9,875 nucleotides of DNA, from positions 1 through 9,875 of the forward strand of contig JAQVHJ010000050.1 of the NCBI GenBank assembly GCA_028696285.1, in the 5' to 3' direction. The DNA is from a bacterium (GTDB taxonomy: Bacteria; AUK180; JAQVHJ01). Shown one piece after another: positions 6,739 to 9,875 of the stretch. Positions within the stretch are counted from its first letter, which is position 1; the number at the start of each line of letters is the position of its first letter. A program made the position numbers and the translations under genes. Under the pieces are notes generated by a model. That model searched no databases. It was not told where the DNA came from and saw only the letters and a program-made list of their open reading frames with translations.

Positions 6739-7617
6739 TTATCCGGATTTATAACGATTGATAAACCGATCAATCTAAGTTCTTTTGACATTGTGGCTCG
6801 GGTAAGGAAATTAACAGGCATTAAAAGAGTAGGCCATACCGGAACCCTCGATCCGTTTGCGACCGGGGTTCTGGTCGTAGCTATTGATCAGGCGACGAAA
6901 TTAATTCGGTTCCTTAACGAAGATCGGAAAGAGTATGAAGCAGAGATTCAGCTGGGAATAGAGACCGATACGCTTGACTTAACAGGTCAGGTTCAGACGG
7001 AATCGCTTCCGCCGATGATTCCGCAGGAGCAGTTACTTGAAGTTCTGAAAGGTTTCACAGGAAGATATTTACAGGAACCACCGCAATTTTCTGCGAAGAA
7101 AATCAACGGTAGAAGCGCGTATAAATATGCCCGTTCCGGGAAGCAGGTTTATATTCCGTCCTGCGAAGTTGAGATATTTAATTTGGAATTAATTACATAT
7201 GAATTTCCGTATATAAAATTAGGGGTATTATGTTCTAAGGGAACATATATCCGTTCTTTATGCCGTGACATATCGCGGAGACTTGGAACCGTAGGCATTT
7301 TAATTAAATTAAGACGCCTTTCTTCCGGGTCATTTAACATTAAATCTTCAATTAATTTTGAGGAACTCAGTCCGGAGACGATAAGGGAGAGGTTGATACA
7401 GTCCCCGGAAGCTCTTTTACATATTCCCGGCTTAGCCGTGGAAGAAGCGGATATCCCGAAATTACTTAACGGGATTCCCCCTTCAGCTGAAAAGTATCAG
7501 CAGCAGGGGTTATCAGACGGGATATTCAAGGTGCATCGCAACGGAGAATTTTTAATAATTTTAAGATTCGAAAAAGATAAAGGATTCAATTTTCTCCGGG
7601 TGGTTAAATTTTCATGA
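6730..7617 (+). CDS. truB: tRNA pseudouridine(55) synthase
   Basis: TruB converts U55 in the T-loop of nearly all tRNAs to pseudouridine and also acts as a tRNA-folding chaperone. The 295-residue protein opens with the family pattern GFITIDKPINLSS and carries GHTGTLDPFATGVL, in which Asp41 (6850-6852) is the catalytic nucleophile. KKINGRSAYKYARSGKQV, CSKGTYIRSLCRDISRRLG and KLRRLSSGSFN follow in the usual order. The C-terminal 60 or so residues are more divergent and would be the small PUA-like tail. The start is TTG, overlapping the nrnA stop as TTGA. AAAAGAG at 6716-6722 is a weak ribosome site, so coupling to nrnA is likely. No ribF follows, as it does in many bacteria. Confidence 0.96.
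   Translation: MINLSGFITIDKPINLSSFDIVARVRKLTGIKRVGHTGTLDPFATGVLVVAIDQATKLIRFLNEDRKEYEAEIQLGIETDTLDLTGQVQTESLPPMIPQEQLLEVLKGFTGRYLQEPPQFSAKKINGRSAYKYARSGKQVYIPSCEVEIFNLELITYEFPYIKLGVLCSKGTYIRSLCRDISRRLGTVGILIKLRRLSSGSFNIKSSINFEELSPETIRERLIQSPEALLHIPGLAVEEADIPKLLNGIPPSAEKYQQQGLSDGIFKVHRNGEFLIILRFEKDKGFNFLRVVKFS
6756..6775. repeat. Inverted repeat early in truB
   Basis: GATTGAT (6756-6762) and ATCAATC (6769-6775) are perfect 7-base inverted repeats around AAACCG. They lie 18 bases downstream of the palindrome at the truB start, and both share the 9-mer TTGATAAAC. The two stems in series may structure the truB initiation region. The sequence also simply encodes IDKPIN, a conserved TruB stretch, so it may carry no signal. 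Confidence 0.45.
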
Positions 7618-7698
7618 ACAGATACCCTATCCTGGAATAATTCGTTCCCCGGCGATTACTTCGGAACAGGGCGTATTACAAACACATAGGGGGTTACT
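7618..7698 (+). promoter_or_regulatory. Candidate S15 autoregulatory leader of rpsO
   Basis: The 81 bases between truB and rpsO contain several alternative pairings. CCCTAT (7625-7630) is perfectly complementary to ATAGGG (7686-7691), which overlaps the rpsO Shine-Dalgarno AGGGGG (7688-7693). The same CCCT can instead pair with AGGG at 7668-7671, continuing a GTTCC/GGAAC stem (7644-7648 with 7663-7667). A third choice pairs GGAA (7634-7637) with TTCC (7645-7648). Mutually exclusive helices that hide or free the ribosome site are typical of S15 leaders, which differ in structure between phyla. I see no strong promoter before it. The pairing is visible, but the binding of S15 is inference. Confidence 0.45.
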
Positions 7699-7701
7699 AT
7701 G
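7688..7701 (+). promoter_or_regulatory. Strong Shine-Dalgarno of rpsO
   Basis: AGGGGG (7688-7693) lies 5 bases before the ATG at 7699-7701. It is the most G-rich ribosome site in the window, as expected for an abundant ribosomal protein, and is the part that CCCTAT at 7625-7630 could mask. Confidence 0.8.
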
Positions 7702-7965
7702 TTGGATAAAGAGAACAACCTTGATATTATAAAAAAATATCAAATCCATGAGAATGATTCCGGATCTCCGGAGGTCCAGATCGCAATTCTTTCGGAAAGG
7801 ATCAGACTCCTGACCGAACACCTTAAAGTGCACAAAAAGGATCATCATTCAAGAGTCGGTCTTTTAAAGATGATCGGATTAAGAAGAAGACAATTGAAGT
7901 ATCTGAAGGATAAAGATCCGAACAGGTACAAGAAAGTCATTGCTTCATTAGGAATTAGAAAATAA
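7699..7965 (+). CDS. rpsO: 30S ribosomal protein S15 (uS15)
   Basis: S15 binds the three-way junction of helices 20-22 in 16S rRNA early in assembly of the 30S platform and contributes to an intersubunit bridge. The protein has 88 residues, the normal length, and follows the family throughout: IIKKYQIHENDSGSPEVQIA, then LTEHLKVHKKDHHSRVGLLKM, whose HKKDHHSR segment contacts rRNA, then RRRQLKYLKDKD and the terminal ASLGIRK. The ATG at 7699 has a strong Shine-Dalgarno. It keeps the classic pairing with pnp, 43 bases downstream, so the two are probably cotranscribed. Expression may be autoregulated through the leader just upstream. Confidence 0.98.
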   Translation: MLDKENNLDIIKKYQIHENDSGSPEVQIAILSERIRLLTEHLKVHKKDHHSRVGLLKMIGLRRRQLKYLKDKDPNRYKKVIASLGIRK

Positions 7966-8008
7966 CAAAAAATAACCACCCGGGGATTTTTTAAAAAAGG
8001 AGAAAGTA
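7966..8008 (+). other. Short rpsO-pnp spacer with AT-only inverted repeat
   Basis: AAAAAAT (7967-7973) and ATTTTTT (7986-7992) can pair around AACCACCCGGGG, and TTTTTTAAAAAA (7987-7998) is itself a palindrome. The stem has no G-C pair and no U-run follows it, so it does not look like an intrinsic terminator. At 43 bases the spacer is much shorter than the E. coli rpsO-pnp region with its attenuator and long RNase III hairpin. AAGGAG at 7997-8002 is the pnp ribosome site. Confidence 0.5.
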
Positions 8009-9875
8009 GTGAATAGAATAGAACAAGAAATTAACGGAGACAAGATAATATTTGAAACCGGCCAGTTAGCCAAGCAAGCAGACGGAGCCGTTGTGGTTCG
8101 ATACAAGGAATCCGTAGTTTTAGTAACAGCGGTAATGGGGAAGAGTGAACGTCCTGAGATAGATTTTTTCCCGTTAAGTGTTGAGTATAATGAAAAGACA
8201 TATGCTGCGGGTAAGATCCCCGGCGGTTTTTTCAAGAGAGAAGGGAAGCCGAGTGAGAAGGAGGTTCTCTCAGCCAGGATAGTAGACCGGTCAATCCGGC
8301 CATTGTTCCCGGATGATTTCCGTCGTGAGGTTCAAATCATAGTATCGGTCTTATCTTATGACAGTGAAGGAGTTCCCGACATTCTTGCATTGAACGGAGC
8401 GTCTGCTGCATTAATGATATCGGGTATTCCTTTCAGCGGTCCTGTCGGCGCGGTCAGAATCGGATATGACAAGGGTAATTTTATAATTAACCCTGCAGGC
8501 ACAGAGAAGCAGGATTTTGAACTTGATTTATTTGTTGCCGGCGGTTTAAATTCAGTTACCATGATAGAAGGCGGCGGTGACAGTGTTTCAGAGAGTATTG
8601 TATTGGAGGCGATTGAAATAGCAAGTAAAGAGATTAAGAAGATCTGCGAAGCCCAGTTAAAATTAAAGGACGAGTGCGGGAAACCCACAGCTGTTTATCA
8701 GCCACAGAAGTTTGATGAAGAGTTCGAGAAACAAATCGTTTCAGAATTAGGCAATAGAATAACCGAGGTTTTTGAAATCAGGGGGAAGCTTGCTCAAGGA
8801 GCGAAAGAAGATGAGATCCTCAATTCATTAAAAGAGAAGTTGATAAAGGAAGAAGATAAAGATAAAGAGATAAAATCTCTTCATATCAAGACCTGCTTTT
8901 ACAATAAACTTAAAGATGAAATGCGCCGGAGAATTTTTCAGGAGAACTCTCGCCCGGACGGAAGGAAGATGGATGAGATCCGCGAGATATCAAGCATGAT
9001 CGGTTTTCTTCCGAGGACTCACGGATCAGCTTTATTCCAGCGGGGAGAGACACAGGCTTTGGCAACAATCACCTTAGGTTCTGCAGAAGATGAGCAGATC
9101 ATTGACGGCTTGGATCTTGAAACAAGGAAGCGTTTCCTTCTGCATTATAACTTCCCGCCATTTTCTGTCGGGGAAGTCAAGCCGGTTCGTGGTCCGGGTA
9201 GAAGAGAGATTGGTCATGGAGCGTTAGCGGAGAGATCGTTGTCATATATAATACCGGATGAGGAAGCATTTCCTTATACAATAAGGATTGTTTCGGAGAT
9301 CCTTGAATCGAATGGCTCTTCATCTATGGCGACCGTCTGCGGTGGATGTTTAGCTCTTATGGACGCAGGTGTTCCAATTAAATTGCCGGTTGCGGGAATA
9401 GCCCTAGGATTAATTTTAGATGAGAACCGATTTGAAGTGCTAAGTGATATTGCGGGGATGGAAGACCATTTCGGCGACATGGATTTCAAGGTTGCAGGAA
9501 CGGAGAAGGGGATTACCGCAATTCAATTAGATATCAAGATACAGGGTTTAACAAAGGAAATTTTGGAGAAGGGTTTGAACCAGGCAAAAGACGGTAGGCT
9601 TCATATCCTTTCAAAAATGAGGGAAGCAATTGCATCGCCGAGGGAAGAGTTATCAGAATATGCCCCTAAAATCCTGATAATGAATATTCCCAAGGACAGA
9701 ATAGGAGAGGTAATCGGACCAGCAGGCAAGGTAATTAAAGAGATGACATTAAAAACATCTGCGAAGATTAACATTAATGATGATGGAAAGGTAAAGATAA
9801 GCGGCCCATCTCTCGAATCGGTCGAAAGTGCTCAGTTTATGATTAAGAGTATAATTGAAGGAGTTAATGTTGGGG
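8009..9875 (+). CDS. pnp: Polyribonucleotide nucleotidyltransferase (PNPase), 3' end beyond window
   Basis: PNPase is a trimeric phosphorolytic 3'-5' exoribonuclease that can also add tails; it acts in mRNA decay and RNA quality control, often in a degradosome. From GTG 8009-8011 (AAGGAG 6 bases upstream) the frame stays open to the window end, giving 622 residues of roughly 700. Order: first RNase PH domain, about 5-230, with PGGFFKREGKPSEKE and RIVDRSIRPLFP; helical domain to about 310; second RNase PH domain, about 315-545, with RRFLLHYNFPPFSVGE-like and GRREIGHGALAERSL segments and SSSMATVCGGCLALMDAG; then a KH domain whose GxxG loop is GPAG (570-573). The catalytic Asp486, Asp492 and Lys494 (in EDHFGDMDFK) fall at the same numbers as in E. 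coli. The S1 domain is expected past the edge. Confidence 0.97.
   Translation, partial: MNRIEQEINGDKIIFETGQLAKQADGAVVVRYKESVVLVTAVMGKSERPEIDFFPLSVEYNEKTYAAGKIPGGFFKREGKPSEKEVLSARIVDRSIRPLFPDDFRREVQIIVSVLSYDSEGVPDILALNGASAALMISGIPFSGPVGAVRIGYDKGNFIINPAGTEKQDFELDLFVAGGLNSVTMIEGGGDSVSESIVLEAIEIASKEIKKICEAQLKLKDECGKPTAVYQPQKFDEEFEKQIVSELGNRITEVFEIRGKLAQGAKEDEILNSLKEKLIKEEDKDKEIKSLHIKTCFYNKLKDEMRRRIFQENSRPDGRKMDEIREISSMIGFLPRTHGSALFQRGETQALATITLGSAEDEQIIDGLDLETRKRFLLHYNFPPFSVGEVKPVRGPGRREIGHGALAERSLSYIIPDEEAFPYTIRIVSEILESNGSSSMATVCGGCLALMDAGVPIKLPVAGIALGLILDENRFEVLSDIAGMEDHFGDMDFKVAGTEKGITAIQLDIKIQGLTKEILEKGLNQAKDGRLHILSKMREAIASPREELSEYAPKILIMNIPKDRIGEVIGPAGKVIKEMTLKTSAKININDDGKVKISGPSLESVESAQFMIKSIIEGVNVG

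Noticed and set aside
7967..7998. Intrinsic terminator between rpsO and pnp
   Set aside because: The possible stem is A/T only, the GC part (CCACCCGGGG) leaves no room for a loop, and no U-run follows. Transcription into pnp is expected.
8356..8688. Minus-strand reading frame of 110 codons opposite pnp
   Set aside because: It lies wholly within the conserved first RNase PH domain and has no motif of its own; it is a shadow of pnp.
1..9875. CRISPR array, insertion sequence, tRNA, prophage or defence genes
   Set aside because: I saw no regularly spaced repeats, transposase motifs, cloverleaf-like segments or defence domains. Gaps between genes total only a few hundred bases, and the only ones above 60 are 1226-1289 and 7618-7698.

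Overview
The window is a compact, single-direction (+) block of bacterial housekeeping genes for isoprenoid synthesis, transcription, translation initiation, ribosome and tRNA maturation and RNA decay. I recognise ten genes: ispG (5' end cut off), a secreted TPR protein, nusA, infB, a ylxP-type DUF503 gene, rbfA, an nrnA-type DHH phosphoesterase, truB, rpsO and pnp (3' end cut off by the window). No gene on the minus strand is credible, and I see no mobile element, CRISPR array, tRNA or rRNA.

Layout: bases 1-1225 hold the ispG tail and a 210-residue TPR protein. A 64-base AT-rich gap (1226-1289) carries a good sigma70-like promoter with an extended -10, so nusA probably begins a transcription unit. 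From 1290 to 7617 the genes are tightly packed (nusA, infB, ylxP, rbfA, nrnA, truB). The last four are joined by 4- or 17-base overlaps that imply translational coupling. An 81-base gap (7618-7698) before rpsO can fold into competing hairpins, one of which hides the rpsO Shine-Dalgarno; it is a candidate S15 autoregulatory leader. rpsO and pnp are separated by only 43 bases.

How the genes work together: NusA controls elongation, pausing and termination. IF2 places initiator tRNA on the 30S subunit. RbfA, and perhaps YlxP, mature the 30S subunit. TruB makes the T-loop pseudouridine of tRNA. S15 nucleates the central domain of the 30S subunit. NrnA degrades the nano-RNAs and pAp that RNA decay and sulfur or coenzyme A metabolism produce, and PNPase degrades or tails RNA. 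IspG belongs to the MEP pathway and is functionally unrelated to the rest.

Organism: a bacterium with moderately AT-rich DNA, frequent ATA isoleucine codons and mixed ATG, GTG and TTG starts. The neighbourhood (ispG upstream of nusA-infB-DUF503-rbfA-nrnA-truB-rpsO-pnp) and a NusA with a C-terminal helix-hairpin-helix domain suggest a little-cultured Gram-negative-type phylum, such as the Omnitrophota or Elusimicrobiota region of the tree. That placement is an inference from remembered gene orders and has low confidence. IspG lacks the large central insertion found in plant, Chlamydia and Bacteroidetes enzymes, which argues against the latter two.

I do not find an undescribed multi-gene system. 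The points most worth a second look are the rpsO leader, the NusA C-terminal extension, the absence of rimP, ylxR, ylxQ and ribF from their usual places, and a perfect palindrome over the truB start codon.
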